Below are positions 32,890 through 42,997 of a stretch of 64,000 nt of DNA, piece by piece (position 1 is the stretch's first letter; each line of letters starts with the position of its first letter). The translations under genes were made by a program, and so were the position numbers. The notes under the pieces were generated by a model. That model searched no databases and was not told the origin of the DNA. It was given only the letters and a program-made list of their open reading frames with translations. Origin of the DNA: Nitrospiria bacterium (GTDB taxonomy: Bacteria > Nitrospirota > UBA9217); NCBI GenBank assembly GCA_919902495.1, contig CAKKRC010000039.1, forward strand, positions 1-64,000, written 5' to 3'.

Positions 32890-34182
32890 TTATTTCTTTG
32901 TCATTCTGACTCTGATCGTATTCCCGTGCGCTTCCAGCCCTTCCACATCGGCGATCTGCATGACCGCCTCGCCGACCTTGTCGAGCCCTTCCTTCGTATA
33001 GAATATGAGGCTCGACTTCTTCATGAAGTCGTCCGTGGACAGGGGCGAGAAGAACCGCGCCGTGCCGCCGGTGGGGAGAACATGATTCGGGCCGGCCACG
33101 TAATCTCCCACCGACTCGGGCGTGTAGTGCCCCAGGAAAATGGCGCCGGCATTCTTGATCAGCGCGAGAAGCTCGAAGGGTTTCTCCACTGACAATTCGA
33201 GATGTTCGGGCGCGATGGAGTTCGAGACCTCGGCCGCCTCGGCCAGGTCCTTCACCAGCACGATGGCGCCGAACCGGTCGATGGCCCTGGCCGCGATCTC
33301 TTTCCGGACCAGGGTCGCCATCTGGCGATCCACTTCGGCATTCACTCTTTCCGCGATGCTGCGAGAAGCGGTAACGAGGATGGCCGAGGCCAGCTCGTCG
33401 TGTTCGGCCTGCGACAGGAGATCGGCCGCCACGAACGAGGGGTCCGCTGAATCGTCGGCGATGACGAGCACCTCGCTGGGGCCGGCGATCATGTCGATGT
33501 CCACCTGGCCGAAGACATAGCGCTTCGCCGTGGCAACGTAGATGTTGCCGGGGCCGACGATCTTGTCCACCTTCGGGATCGTAGCCGTGCCGTAGGCCAT
33601 GGCTGCCACGGCCTGGGCGCCGCCGATCTTGTAGATCTCCGAGACGCCGGCGATGTCCGCGGCGACGAGGATGTAGGGATTCAGCACGCCGCCGGGGACC
33701 GGCGAACACATGACAATCTGCTCCACGCCCGCGACCCGGGCCGGGATGACGTTCATCAGCACCGACGACGGATAGACGGCCTTGCCGCCGGGCACGTACA
33801 CGCCGACGCTCCGGAGCGGCCGAGCAAGCTGGCCGAGGATGACGCCGTGGGCCTCCTGGCTTACCCAGGAGGAGAGCTTCTGCTTCTCATGAAAAGTCTT
33901 GATGTTCGCCGCGGCGAGCTTCAGGGCGTCCACCTTCTTCGGCTCCACCTTCGAATAGGCGTCCGTGATCTCCTCGGGCGTGACCCGGATATTCTTGAGC
34001 GTGAGGCTCACGCGGTCAAACTTCTCCGTGTAGGCCAGGACCGCGGGGTCGCCTTCCTTGCGGACGCGCTCCACGACCTCCCTGACCACTGCTGCCGCTT
34101 CTTCGGTGGCCGTCTCGCCGCGGTTGATGATGCGCTTCAGTTCGGCGACGATGTCCTTTTGTTGTGAATCGATGATCTTCAT
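32890..34182 (-). CDS. hisD: histidinol dehydrogenase HisD
   Basis: A 430-residue zinc-dependent NAD enzyme that performs the last two oxidations to histidine. Motifs: YVPGGKAVYPSSVLMNVIPA, DKIVGPGNIYVATAKR, AGPSEVLVIAD, LLSQAEHDELASA (zinc ligands), ITPEHL-like SIAPEHLELS, and GHYTPESVGDYVAGPNHVLPTGGTARF. The start is ATG 34182 with GAGGA upstream. Length is normal. It lies between murA and hisG in the operon, with short repeat elements in both gaps. Confidence 0.96.
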   Translation of the reverse strand: MKIIDSQQKDIVAELKRIINRGETATEEAAAVVREVVERVRKEGDPAVLAYTEKFDRVSLTLKNIRVTPEEITDAYSKVEPKKVDALKLAAANIKTFHEKQKLSSWVSQEAHGVILGQLARPLRSVGVYVPGGKAVYPSSVLMNVIPARVAGVEQIVMCSPVPGGVLNPYILVAADIAGVSEIYKIGGAQAVAAMAYGTATIPKVDKIVGPGNIYVATAKRYVFGQVDIDMIAGPSEVLVIADDSADPSFVAADLLSQAEHDELASAILVTASRSIAERVNAEVDRQMATLVRKEIAARAIDRFGAIVLVKDLAEAAEVSNSIAPEHLELSVEKPFELLALIKNAGAIFLGHYTPESVGDYVAGPNHVLPTGGTARFFSPLSTDDFMKKSSLIFYTKEGLDKVGEAVMQIADVEGLEAHGNTIRVRMTKK

Positions 34183-34199
34183 AAAATCCTCAGTAACGT

Positions 34200-34255
34200 T
34201 AGAACCCACCCCACCCATCCTCCCCTTGGCAAGGGGAGGAGCGAGGAGGGGTCTT
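34200..34255. repeat. CCTCCCC...GGGGAGG inverted-repeat element
   Basis: CCTCCCCTTGGCAAGGGGAGG hairpin with CCCACCCCACCC on its left and GAGGAGGGGTC on its right, filling most of the murA-hisD gap. Related to 19722-19855 and 22955-22996. Confidence 0.75.
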
Positions 34256-34272
34256 GCGCATTTTGCAATCAG

Positions 34273-35520
34273 TCACACTCTTTTTATATCAGCGCCCAAT
34301 GCCGAAAGCTTCTGTTCGATATTATCATATCCCCGGTCAAGATGATAGATGCGCGATACGACCGTCTGCCCCTCTGCCGCCATGCCCGCGAGGATGAGCG
34401 AGGCGCTGGCCCGCAGGTCCGTTGCCATGACCGGCGCCGCCGAAAGCTTCGGCACGCCCTTGACCACGGCGCTCCTGCCCTCGACCACGATGTCGGCGCC
34501 CATGCGCCGGAGCTCGGCCACGTGGGTGAAGCGGTTCTCGAAGATGGTCTCGTTGATGACGCTCGTGCCGTCGGCCAGAGCCATGAGGCTCATGAACTGC
34601 GCCTGCATGTCCGTGGGGAAGCCCGGATAGGGCAGGGTCTTGATGTTCACCGGTTTGATCTTCTTCTGACCATGCACGGTGATCGTCCCTTCGCCGATCG
34701 TTATCTCAGCCCCGGCCTCGCCTACCTTGGCGAGCAAAGCGTCGAGGTGGCTGGGATTGCATCTGGTGATCGTGATTGAGCCGCCCGTGATGGCTGCGGC
34801 GATCACGAACGTACCGGTCTCGATGCGGTCCGGCAGAACGGTGTAGTCCAGGGGGCGAAGGCTCTGAACTCCTTTGATCCTGATAATATCGGTGCCCGCA
34901 CCCTCTATCTTCGCGCCCATCCCGATGAGGGCCTGGGCCAGGTCCACGACCTCGGGCTCCCGCGCCGCGTTCTCCAGGATAGTCTCGCCTTCGGCGAGGG
35001 TTGCCGCCATCATGAGGTTCTCCGTGCCGGTCACGGTCACGGTGTCAAAGTAGATATGCGCTCCCCGAAGCCGCTTCGCGCTGGCCACCATGTAGCCATG
35101 CTCGATATCCACCTTGGCACCGAGCTTCTCGAGTCCCATCGTATGGAGGTTCACGGGCCGTGCGCCGATGGCGCAGCCGCCGGGCAGGGAGACGCGCGCC
35201 TTGCCGAAGCGGGCCACGAGCGGGCCGAGCACGAGGACGGACGCACGCATGGTCCGCACGAGATCATAAGGGGCCTCGGGGTTGTTCAGCTTCGAGGAAT
35301 CCAGAACGACGCTGTGGTCCTTCAGCTCGAAGGTCACCCCCATGTTCCTGAGGATCCTGCCGAGCGTCGTGACGTCCACAAGCGTCGGGACGTTCGCGAT
35401 CCGGTGTTCGCCCTCAGCCAGGAGTCCCGCCGCGATGATGGGGAGCGCCGCGTTCTTGGCCCCGCTGATGGCGACGTCGCCGTGGAGCTTTTTTCCGCCG
35501 TTGATGACAATGCTTTTCAT
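34273..35520 (-). CDS. murA: UDP-N-acetylglucosamine 1-carboxyvinyltransferase MurA
   Basis: A 415-residue enzyme for the first committed step of peptidoglycan synthesis (transfer of enolpyruvate from PEP to UDP-GlcNAc). Motifs: [14 protein letters not shown] with the catalytic Lys, [16 protein letters not shown], and the active-site loop [15 protein letters not shown] with the nucleophilic Cys, so the target of fosfomycin is of the sensitive type. [15 protein letters not shown] is also present. It starts at ATG 35520 and stands between prmC and hisD, the usual order in this type of genome. Confidence 0.97.
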   Translation of the reverse strand: MKSIVINGGKKLHGDVAISGAKNAALPIIAAGLLAEGEHRIANVPTLVDVTTLGRILRNMGVTFELKDHSVVLDSSKLNNPEAPYDLVRTMRASVLVLGPLVARFGKARVSLPGGCAIGARPVNLHTMGLEKLGAKVDIEHGYMVASAKRLRGAHIYFDTVTVTGTENLMMAATLAEGETILENAAREPEVVDLAQALIGMGAKIEGAGTDIIRIKGVQSLRPLDYTVLPDRIETGTFVIAAAITGGSITITRCNPSHLDALLAKVGEAGAEITIGEGTITVHGQKKIKPVNIKTLPYPGFPTDMQAQFMSLMALADGTSVINETIFENRFTHVAELRRMGADIVVEGRSAVVKGVPKLSAAPVMATDLRASASLILAGMAAEGQTVVSRIYHLDRGYDNIEQKLSALGADIKRV

Positions 35521-35530
35521 AATTCAATAT

Positions 35531-35674
35531 TTAACCACGGATGAACACGGTTAAAGGCAACAAAAGGTTCTGGTCGTTAAAATACTAAATACAATAATGA
35601 AGATCATGTGTTGACTTGAACTTCTTTGTGCCATGGTTTTGGCATTTCGTATTTAACCGTGTTAATCCGTGGTT
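35531..35674. repeat. CCACGGATGAACACGG inverted repeat between prmC and murA
   Basis: Left end TTAACCACGGATGAACACGG, right end TTAACCGTGTTAATCCGTGG facing it, with about 100 unrelated bases inside. It is the same family as the outer pair at 10893-11062. Confidence 0.78.
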
Positions 35675-35684
35675 CCAACTTCTG

Positions 35685-36545
35685 TTATTGTTTCTTCGCT
35701 ACAAGGACTCTTTCGATCCCCGCCAGGTCCTTCACGATCTCGATGGGTCCGAACCTGTACGTCTCTTCTACGATCTTCCGGAGCGCCGATGCCTGCCCGA
35801 CACCCATCTCCATGATGAGCGAACCGCCCGGCTTCAAATACTCCGGCGCCTGATGGATGATCCTCTCCGCGATCTCGGTGCCTTCCGGTCCGGCGACGAG
35901 CGCGATCTCGGGCTCGAAGTCCCTCACTTCCGGCTGGAGCGTAGTGAGATCACCTGATCGAACATAGGGCGGGTTCGTCACGATCACATCGATCCTGCCC
36001 CGGAGGTCCATCTCCTCCAGCGGCCCGAAGAGGTCTCCTTCAAGGAACCGAATCCGATCTGCCACCCCGTTCCGCCGGGCGTTCTCCTGGGCGACAGGTA
36101 CGGCACGTTCCGAGCGGTCCGTGGCGAAGATCCGGGCTGTTGCCAGTTCCTTCGCAATGCTTATGGCGATGCACCCGGAACCTGTGCAGAGATCGACGAT
36201 GACCGGCGCGGTAATCCCGCTGACTGCCTTCAGCGCCGCCTCGACGACGAACTCGGTCTCCGGACGGGGGATCAGCACGTCCGGTGTGACCATGAACGGC
36301 AGTCCCCAGAACTCCTGGGTGCCGGTGATATACTGGAGCGGTTCCCGGAGTTTGCGGCGTTCAATATTTTGCTCGAAGGACCGCTGAGCCTGGTCGTCGA
36401 GCCTGTCCTGCATATGGACGAGGAGCCAGGCACGGTCTTTCCCGAGGGCATGACGAAGCAGGAGTTCGGCATCGAGCCGGGCGTTCGGTACGTTATGGGC
36501 CGTCAGTGTCTCGGCGGCCTTCTGTATCGCTTCGGCGAGGGTCAC
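35685..36545 (-). CDS. prmC: release factor glutamine methyltransferase PrmC
   Basis: Methylates the GGQ glutamine of release factors using SAM. Motifs: SAM-binding VIVDLCTGSGCIAISIAKEL and catalytic VTNPPYVRSGDL, with EPEIALVAGPEG. The N-terminal helical domain aligns from TLAEAIQKAAETL, so GTG 36545 is preferred (286 aa). The frame is open to ATG 36590, but those 15 extra codons are read from a repeat (36551-36640). No clear ribosome-binding site precedes the GTG. It is next to prfA, its substrate gene, as in most bacteria. Confidence 0.93.
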   Translation of the reverse strand: MTLAEAIQKAAETLTAHNVPNARLDAELLLRHALGKDRAWLLVHMQDRLDDQAQRSFEQNIERRKLREPLQYITGTQEFWGLPFMVTPDVLIPRPETEFVVEAALKAVSGITAPVIVDLCTGSGCIAISIAKELATARIFATDRSERAVPVAQENARRNGVADRIRFLEGDLFGPLEEMDLRGRIDVIVTNPPYVRSGDLTTLQPEVRDFEPEIALVAGPEGTEIAERIIHQAPEYLKPGGSLIMEMGVGQASALRKIVEETYRFGPIEIVKDLAGIERVLVAKKQ

Positions 36546-36550
36546 GGTTC

Positions 36551-36640
36551 GAGTGCGGAATGCGGAGTGGCGAGTGTGGAATACAGGCATTTATGCAGTT
36601 GCTTTTTACTCCTCACTCCGAACTCCACACTCCGAACTGG
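36551..36640. repeat. ACTCCGAACTCC-type inverted repeat between prfA and prmC
   Basis: Left GAGTGCGGAATGCGGAGTGG and CGAGTGTGGA; right CTCCTCACTCCGAACTCCAC and ACTCCGAACT. The halves are roughly inverted copies. The element overlaps the open frame at the 5' end of prmC. Confidence 0.65.
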
Positions 36641-36642
36641 CG

Positions 36643-37710
36643 TCATAGGTTTTTTAATCTGTCCGCGTTGTCCTGGGCGGCCAGCGCGTCGATGAACTCG
36701 TCGATATCGCCGTCCATGACCGCGTCGATCTTGTAGAGCGAGATGCCGACGCGGTGGTCCGTGACCCGGCTCTGGGGAAAGTTGTAGGTCCGGATCTTTT
36801 CGCTCCGGTCGCCGGAGCCGACCTGCGCCTTGCGGTCCTTGGCTGCCTCGGCGTCCAACCGGGCCCGCTCCTTTTCCAGGAGACGTGACATCAGGATCTT
36901 CATGGCCTTATTGCGGTTCTTGAGCTGGGACCGCTCGTCCTGGCAGGCGACCACTTCTCCTGTCGGGATATGGGTGATGCGGACGGCCGAGTACGTGGTG
37001 TTCACGCTCTGGCCGCCGGGCCCCGAGGAACAGTAGGTGTCGATGCGGAGGTCCTTCTGCTCGATCTGGACGTCCACGTCCTCGGCCTCGGGGATCACGG
37101 CCACGGTCACTGTCGACGTATGGATCCTGCCGCTGGACTCGGTGGCCGGTACGCGCTGGACCCGGTGCACGCCGCTGTCGTACTTGAGCCTGCTGAACAC
37201 TCCCTTGCCCTGGATCTGGGCGACGATCTCCTTGGCGCCGCCGACGCCGGTGGTGCTCATGTCCAGCAAGGTGAGCTTCCAGCGTTTCTTCTCGGCATAG
37301 CGCGAGTACATGCGGAAGAGCTCGGCCGCGAAGAGGCCGGCCTCGTCGCCGCCTGCGCCTGCCCGGATCTCGAGGAAGATGTTCTTGTCGTCCCTCGGGT
37401 CCTTGGGCACCAGCATGAGCCGGAGGTCCTGCTCCGTCTGCTGGATCCTCGGGCTGAGCTCCTTGAGCTCGGCCTCGGCCATCTGGCGCAGCTCGGGATC
37501 GGCGGACTTGTCCTGGCTGATCTCTTCGGCCTCTTTTATCTGGCCGAGGAGGTCCTTATAGGAGCGGTAGTGCTTCACGACGTCCTCGATGTCCGACCGT
37601 TCCTTCGAATATTTCTGGTACTTCAGGTGGTCGGCGGAGACAGAGGGGTCGGCCAGGAGCCTGGTCAGTTCGTCGTATTTTTCGGCTACTGCTTCTAATT
37701 TTTTGAACAT
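36643..37710 (-). CDS. prfA: peptide chain release factor 1
   Basis: A 355-residue class I release factor that reads UAA and UAG. The peptidyl-transferase-centre motif is intact (SSGPGGQSVNTTYSAVRITH, GGQ near residue 230), and the catalytic-domain start IRAGAGGDEAGLFAAELFRMY is typical. The codon-recognition motif of RF1 should lie in the segment around HRVQRVPATESSGRIHTST. The start is ATG 37710 (MFKKLEAVAEKYDEL). It is upstream of prmC and downstream of a terminator that ends the rpmE-DUF1385 unit. Confidence 0.96.
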   Translation of the reverse strand: MFKKLEAVAEKYDELTRLLADPSVSADHLKYQKYSKERSDIEDVVKHYRSYKDLLGQIKEAEEISQDKSADPELRQMAEAELKELSPRIQQTEQDLRLMLVPKDPRDDKNIFLEIRAGAGGDEAGLFAAELFRMYSRYAEKKRWKLTLLDMSTTGVGGAKEIVAQIQGKGVFSRLKYDSGVHRVQRVPATESSGRIHTSTVTVAVIPEAEDVDVQIEQKDLRIDTYCSSGPGGQSVNTTYSAVRITHIPTGEVVACQDERSQLKNRNKAMKILMSRLLEKERARLDAEAAKDRKAQVGSGDRSEKIRTYNFPQSRVTDHRVGISLYKIDAVMDGDIDEFIDALAAQDNADRLKNL

Positions 37711-37732
37711 GATAATAAGATCCGGAAAAAAG

Positions 37733-37836
37733 ATTAACACGAATTACACGAATAACTGCCGAATGGCACGAATAACATCTATCAAAAAGCTCTATTCGTG
37801 GAATTCGTCCATTCGTGGCATTCGTGTTCGCCGTTA
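37733..37836. repeat. CACGAAT-rich inverted repeat upstream of prfA
   Basis: Left half AACACGAATTACACGAATAA and GGCACGAATAACA, right half CTATTCGTGGAATTCGTCC and CATTCGTGGCATTCGTGTT. The halves are inverted and contain several CACGAAT units. The prfA promoter should lie here or within it. Confidence 0.7.
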
Positions 37837-37844
37837 AGTTTACC

Positions 37845-37871
37845 AATAAAAAACCCCGCCTCAGCGGGGTT
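37845..37871 (-). terminator. Rho-independent terminator overlapping the DUF1385 stop codon
   Basis: Stem AACCCCGC / GCGGGGTT (8 bp) with a 4-base loop; on the minus strand followed by TTTTATTGG. The upstream arm encodes the last codons (Glu-Pro-Arg region) of DUF1385 and the stop TGA lies in the loop. Confidence 0.82.
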
Positions 37872-38763
37872 CCATGGCAAGGGCCTCGTCCATGGCCCTG
37901 ATGGCCACTTCAAGCTGATCGTCCGATGGCTCCCGCGTGGTCAATCGCTGCAGCCACATCCCCGGCAGGATGAGCGCCTCGACGATCTTGCTGCCCCGCT
38001 TCTTCGCGCTGTACTTGATGAACTCGTAGGACAGCCCTGCGATGAGCGGCATGAGCACGACCCGCGAGACAGCCTTGGCCCAGAGGGGCCAGCTTCCCGG
38101 GATCAGGGAAAAGAGCAGGATGGACAGGACCATGACCACCATCAGAAAACTTGTCCCGCAGCGCGGATGGATGCACGTATATTTTCTTGCGTTCTCCACC
38201 GTGAGCGGCTCGCCCGCCTCGAATGCCCCGATCACCTTGTGCTCGGCGCCGTGGTATTCGAAGACCCGCCGAATGTCCTTCATGAACGAGATGCCGGACA
38301 CGTAGCCCAGGAACAGGGTAACGCGAATGGCGCCGTCGGTCAGGTTGAACAGGACATTTCCCTTGAACGTGCTGTATTGGGTGCCGAGCAGGTACGTGAG
38401 CAGGAGGGGGAGCGCCAGAAAGAGACCGAGCGCGAAGGCCAGGGCCACGACCATCGTGCCCGCCATTGCAAGAGGGCCGATCTCCTCTTTCTTGCCGTCT
38501 TCGCTTTCCATGGACTCGTTCGCGGAAAAATTGAGCGCCCGCATGCCGAGCCACAGTGCCTCGAAGAGCGCGATCGAACCGCGCAGGACAGCCTTCTTGA
38601 GCAGCGGGAACCGTTCGCCGATGGGCCGGATCGTCTCCCTGAGGATGGCGATCTCCGCCCCCGGTTTTCCGCCTTTGCGCACGGCTACGGTGAAGGCGTG
38701 CGGCGACCGCATCATGACGCCCTCCAGGACCGCCTGGCCGCCTATGGACAGTTTTTCCGACAA
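37861..38763 (-). CDS. DUF1385 membrane protein
   Basis: A 300-residue member of the DUF1385 family, conserved beside prfA and rpmE in many anaerobes but of unknown biochemical function. The N-terminus carries the family hallmark IGGQAVLEGVMMRSP; YHGAEHKVIGAFEAGEPLTVENARKYTCIHPRCGTSFL is the other conserved block, with His and Cys residues that could bind a metal. About four to five hydrophobic helices (for example ~100-125, ~145-160, ~205-250) place it in the inner membrane. Its terminator arm overlaps the last codons. Confidence 0.93.
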   Translation of the reverse strand: MSEKLSIGGQAVLEGVMMRSPHAFTVAVRKGGKPGAEIAILRETIRPIGERFPLLKKAVLRGSIALFEALWLGMRALNFSANESMESEDGKKEEIGPLAMAGTMVVALAFALGLFLALPLLLTYLLGTQYSTFKGNVLFNLTDGAIRVTLFLGYVSGISFMKDIRRVFEYHGAEHKVIGAFEAGEPLTVENARKYTCIHPRCGTSFLMVVMVLSILLFSLIPGSWPLWAKAVSRVVLMPLIAGLSYEFIKYSAKKRGSKIVEALILPGMWLQRLTTREPSDDQLEVAIRAMDEALAMEPR

Positions 38764-38812
38764 GATCAGAACCTCGTGGGGGGAAGTTTCAGCGGGAGAG
38801 ACTTCTGCCGGA

Positions 38813-39013
38813 CTACGCCTTATTGTACTTCTTGATGAACTTTTCGACGCGGCCTTCGGTGTCGATGAGCTTCTGCTTGCCCGTGAAGAAGGGGTGGCAG
38901 TTCGAGCAGATGTCGAGTCTGATGCTCTCCCTGGTCGAGCGGGTCACGAACGCCTCGCCGCAGGCACAATGGATCTTCGAGATCTTGTAGTCGGGATGGA
39001 TTCCGTCTTTCAT
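38813..39013 (-). CDS. rpmE: ribosomal protein L31
   Basis: A 66-residue L31 of the zinc-binding type. The paired cysteine motifs CACGEAF and DICSNCHPF are intact, and MKDGIHPDYKISKIHC and FFTGKQKLIDTEGRVEKF match the family. The start is ATG 39013 with a GGAGGTTGT motif upstream (an in-frame GTG/TTG further up is unlikely). It lies between rho and DUF1385 and is probably transcribed with the latter. Position next to rho is common in bacteria. Confidence 0.97.
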   Translation of the reverse strand: MKDGIHPDYKISKIHCACGEAFVTRSTRESIRLDICSNCHPFFTGKQKLIDTEGRVEKFIKKYNKA

Positions 39014-39036
39014 GGTACAACCTCCGTAAACTATTG

Positions 39037-39060
39037 TAACCACGGATGAACACGGTGAAA
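39037..39060. repeat. half copy of the CCACGGATGAACACGG repeat
   Basis: GTAACCACGGATGAACACGG just upstream of rpmE. The expected inverted partner is not seen within the rho-rpmE gap, so this is a single arm. Confidence 0.65.
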
Positions 39061-39202
39061 AACGTCTGAATCAAATGGATCAGGCGTCACCCTGTCTACC
39101 GTCGGTCTTGCCCGGCTCGTGCCAGACGAGACCGGAATAATATACTAAACCCGTTATAAATACAACAAAAAAGTTCGATACCCCGGAGGCCCGGGGCAGG
39201 GC

Positions 39203-40450
<1,248 letters not shown>

Positions 40451-40766
40451 GGTTCTACTCCTTGGGCCGCAGTCTGCGGGTCGGCAGATGGGGCAGGGTG
40501 AGATGCGGGGAAGGGTTGGAACGACGGTGCGTTCTGATCCTGGTCCGGTGATGTGAGGCAAGGCGAGAGAATGTCATCAGAGGGTCACGGCTCGTGTTTC
40601 GTCAATGGCTGGTTCTGTCTGTGAAAAAACGGTCAAGTACCTTTCTGAATTGCGCCACGTGTTCTGAACGGGTTGATGTCGGATTGCCGGCAGTTTGCTA
40701 TAGGGGTTAGTTGGGTTATCGCTGGATTAGTTAGAAGTTGAGAACGATGTATGAGAACTGTTTCGA
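40451..40766 (-). other. long rho 5' leader, no gene
   Basis: About 310 bases between the predicted rho transcription start and its ATG. No convincing ORF or riboswitch was recognised. A C-rich, G-poor stretch as expected for a Rho-utilisation site was not rigorously searched for. Confidence 0.5.
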
Positions 40767-40795
40767 ACTATACCCGAGAATACGGCCATTGTCAA
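40767..40795 (-). promoter_or_regulatory. sigma-70 promoter of rho
   Basis: On the minus strand TTGACA (40795-40790), 17-base spacer, TATAGT (40772-40767). This is near consensus. Confidence 0.72.
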
Positions 40796-40893
40796 CAGGT
40801 TATTTCAATCCGGCATAAGCGACCGTGGATCTTCGGCCGGTAGCGGTGCATAGTGCGGTGCTGTCGGCAGCATATATGGCGCGGACGATGAAA

Positions 40894-40922
40894 TTGACAA
40901 ACCCTGACAAACATGGTATAAA
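40894..40922 (+). promoter_or_regulatory. sigma-70 promoter of the TPR lipoprotein
   Basis: TTGACA (40894-40899), 17-base spacer, TATAAA (40917-40922), 52 bases before the ATG; diverges from the rho promoter about 100 bases away. Confidence 0.72.
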
Positions 40923-40974
40923 CCGCGAAATCAAAGGCCGGCGAACACCCGCCGTCCATCACGGAGGAGATCCT

Positions 40975-41523
40975 ATGAAACATACCATGCTTGTCCTTCT
41001 CATAGCAGCCGCGGTTGTTTCCGGATGCAAGCAGCAGCAACAGGGGCAGTGGAGCCAGGGGCAGGCCGGCCAGAACCAGGTGGTGACGCCCCCGGCCATG
41101 ATAAAAGGACCACAGGAGATCCAGCAGCTTGAGTCGCTGGCCAAGGCGAATCCCAAGAATGCCGCCGCTTGGACCGCCCTGGGAAATGCCCAGATGGATG
41201 CCCAGCGGTTCGCCGAGGCGATCATTTCCTATCAGCGTTCGCTGGCCATCGATCCGAGGAACGTGGACGTTCGCGTCGACTTGGGTACGTGCTACCGCGG
41301 CGTCGGTCAGCCGGAGAAGGCTGTCGAGGAATACCGGAAGGGGATGAAGATCGATTCCCGGCATCCCATGGCCCACATGAACGCCGGCGTCGTGCTTGCC
41401 TTCGACCTGGGCCGCCGGGCGGAGGCCGCCAAGGAGTTCGAAAAGTTCCTCGAGCTCTCCCCGAACGCGCCTAATGCCGCGGATATCCGGCAGGAGATCC
41501 AGAAGCTCAAGGCCGCGAAATAA
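40975..41523 (+). CDS. TPR-repeat lipoprotein
   Basis: A 182-residue exported protein. The N-terminus is a lipoprotein signal (MKHTMLVLLIAAAVVSGC), with the lipid-carrying Cys at 18, followed by a Gln/Gly-rich linker. From ~55 on it contains three to four tetratricopeptide repeats (for example NAAAWTALGNAQMDAQRFAEA, VDVRVDLGTCYRGVGQPEKAV, HPMAHMNAGVVLAFDLGRRA). It should be anchored in a membrane facing the periplasm and act as a scaffold. GGAGGAGA precedes the ATG. Its partner is unknown; the downstream genes are glycosyltransferases. Confidence 0.88.
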   Translation: MKHTMLVLLIAAAVVSGCKQQQQGQWSQGQAGQNQVVTPPAMIKGPQEIQQLESLAKANPKNAAAWTALGNAQMDAQRFAEAIISYQRSLAIDPRNVDVRVDLGTCYRGVGQPEKAVEEYRKGMKIDSRHPMAHMNAGVVLAFDLGRRAEAAKEFEKFLELSPNAPNAADIRQEIQKLKAAK

Positions 41524-41653
41524 TTTCGATCCTCAAGGTTGTACTATAGTATCCTAATCGCTCGTTCCTGGATCCAGTGTGCGGGTATCGGCGTTCCCGG
41601 TACCCGCTTATTTCTCCGAGGATGTTGCCTGCTATGTTGTAGGAGGGTTTGAT

Positions 41654-42814
41654 TTGCCGTTGAGCGAAAACAATGCCGGGCGAAGCGCCTGGACCGGCTG
41701 GATCGTTCTGTTTCTGGTGACGGCGGCGATCATCGCTTCCGGGAGCGGCCGGACCGTCGTGCCGGCCTACCACGATGGCGCCGTCGACTGGATCGCCGGG
41801 AAGACCCTTTTTGCCAACACCGGTGTGGGAGGATTCATCTACCTGCCTCAGGCGGCTATCCTGTTCATTCCCTTGGCCCTGCTCCCCGTGGTCGCCGGCG
41901 AGGTGGTCTGGCGGTTCGTCAATATCGGAGTGTTCGCGTTCGGCATCTTCCACTTCGCGGGGCTGGTGCGCGGAAACCTGGGGAAAGGGCTGTTCCCCCT
42001 GATGACGCTGGTAACGCTGCCGCTGGCATGGGACTGCGCCCGCAACGGCCAGGCCACGCTCATCATTACCGGTCTCATGCTCCTCGCGGTCGTCGACATC
42101 GTCCGGACCCGATGGTGGCGGGTCGTGCTCTGGCTGTGCCTCGGAGTGGCCGTCAAACCGCTGGTGATCGTGCTGGCCCTGCTGGTCATGGTGATCGACC
42201 GCCCCTTGTCCTGGCGACTGCTCGTAGGAATGCTCATGACCGCTTTGTTCCCCTTCCTGACGCAGCATCCGGGGTATGTCCTGGAGCAGTACGCAGCTTT
42301 CTGGAACAGCCTGACGATGGCCGTTCACGTGGGATCCGTCGACAAAGGCTGGACCACGCCGTTCAACGCGTTGCAGCTCGCCGGCGTTACCGTGCCTGAA
42401 AGGGCCCAGACGCTTCTCCGGCTTGCCGCGGCGCTCGGGACGCTCGTGCTCTGCCGGCTGTCGCGCCTGCGGCATGACGCTGTCCGTTCAGCGGTCTTCG
42501 TTTTCTCGTTGTCCGTTGTTTACCTGATGCTGTTCAGTCCGCGGACCGAGAACAACACCTACGCCATGCTCGGACCGGCCATCGCCGTGTTCCTTGCGGG
42601 TGTGTATCTTGTGGAGCAGCGCCGCGGTGAGGGCCTCCTGCTGAGCTGCATGGCAGGCGCCATTCTGGGCGGCCGCGTGATCGAACGCCTGTTGACACCG
42701 CATGCCGGAACGAGCTGGGTGTCGCCCCTTGTTGCAGTCTGCTTCACTGCATACCTTATGGTCCGGTTCGTCCGCGAAATGCAGGGGGCTCGACAGCAAG
42801 AACAAGGTCTTTGA
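41654..42814 (+). CDS. GT87-type (DUF2029) membrane glycosyltransferase
   Basis: A 386-residue polytopic membrane protein with about 9-10 hydrophobic segments. The order AYHDGAVDWIAGKTLFAN early in the chain, LPLAWDCARNGQATLIITGLMLLA, and VAVKPLVIVLALLV matches the DUF2029/GT87 group, which uses polyprenyl-phosphate sugars. Start: TTG 41654 preceded by AGGAGGG six bases upstream; an ATG further up (41579-frame) has no ribosome-binding site. It probably adds a sugar to a lipid or envelope glycan. A polyprenyl-phosphate sugar synthase-like gene follows at 42998, which could make the donor. Confidence 0.85.
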   Translation: MPLSENNAGRSAWTGWIVLFLVTAAIIASGSGRTVVPAYHDGAVDWIAGKTLFANTGVGGFIYLPQAAILFIPLALLPVVAGEVVWRFVNIGVFAFGIFHFAGLVRGNLGKGLFPLMTLVTLPLAWDCARNGQATLIITGLMLLAVVDIVRTRWWRVVLWLCLGVAVKPLVIVLALLVMVIDRPLSWRLLVGMLMTALFPFLTQHPGYVLEQYAAFWNSLTMAVHVGSVDKGWTTPFNALQLAGVTVPERAQTLLRLAAALGTLVLCRLSRLRHDAVRSAVFVFSLSVVYLMLFSPRTENNTYAMLGPAIAVFLAGVYLVEQRRGEGLLLSCMAGAILGGRVIERLLTPHAGTSWVSPLVAVCFTAYLMVRFVREMQGARQQEQGL

Positions 42815-42831
42815 TCTTAGGAAAAACATTT

Positions 42832-42955
42832 AGACACGGAAGAAGCGGATTAACATCGGATAAATTCGGATTAGAGCTATGTGAAACGCTGGTAAGGGGA
42901 AATCCGCCGTTATCCGGTTCTAATCTGATTTGATCAGTGTTAAAGATTTTCTTTA
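42832..42955. repeat. inverted repeat (GAAGAAGCGGATTAAC... GTTAATCC-like), copy 1
   Basis: Starts with TTTAGACACGGAAGAAGCGG and ATTAACATCGGATAAATTCG, ends with AAATCCGCCGTTATCCGG and TTGATCAGTGTTAAAG. The second copy is at 56835-57095, where another element is inserted between the arms. Confidence 0.7.
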
Positions 42956-42997
42956 TATACGTTTTTATTAACTCGTGCATGTTGTTAATGGCCACCC

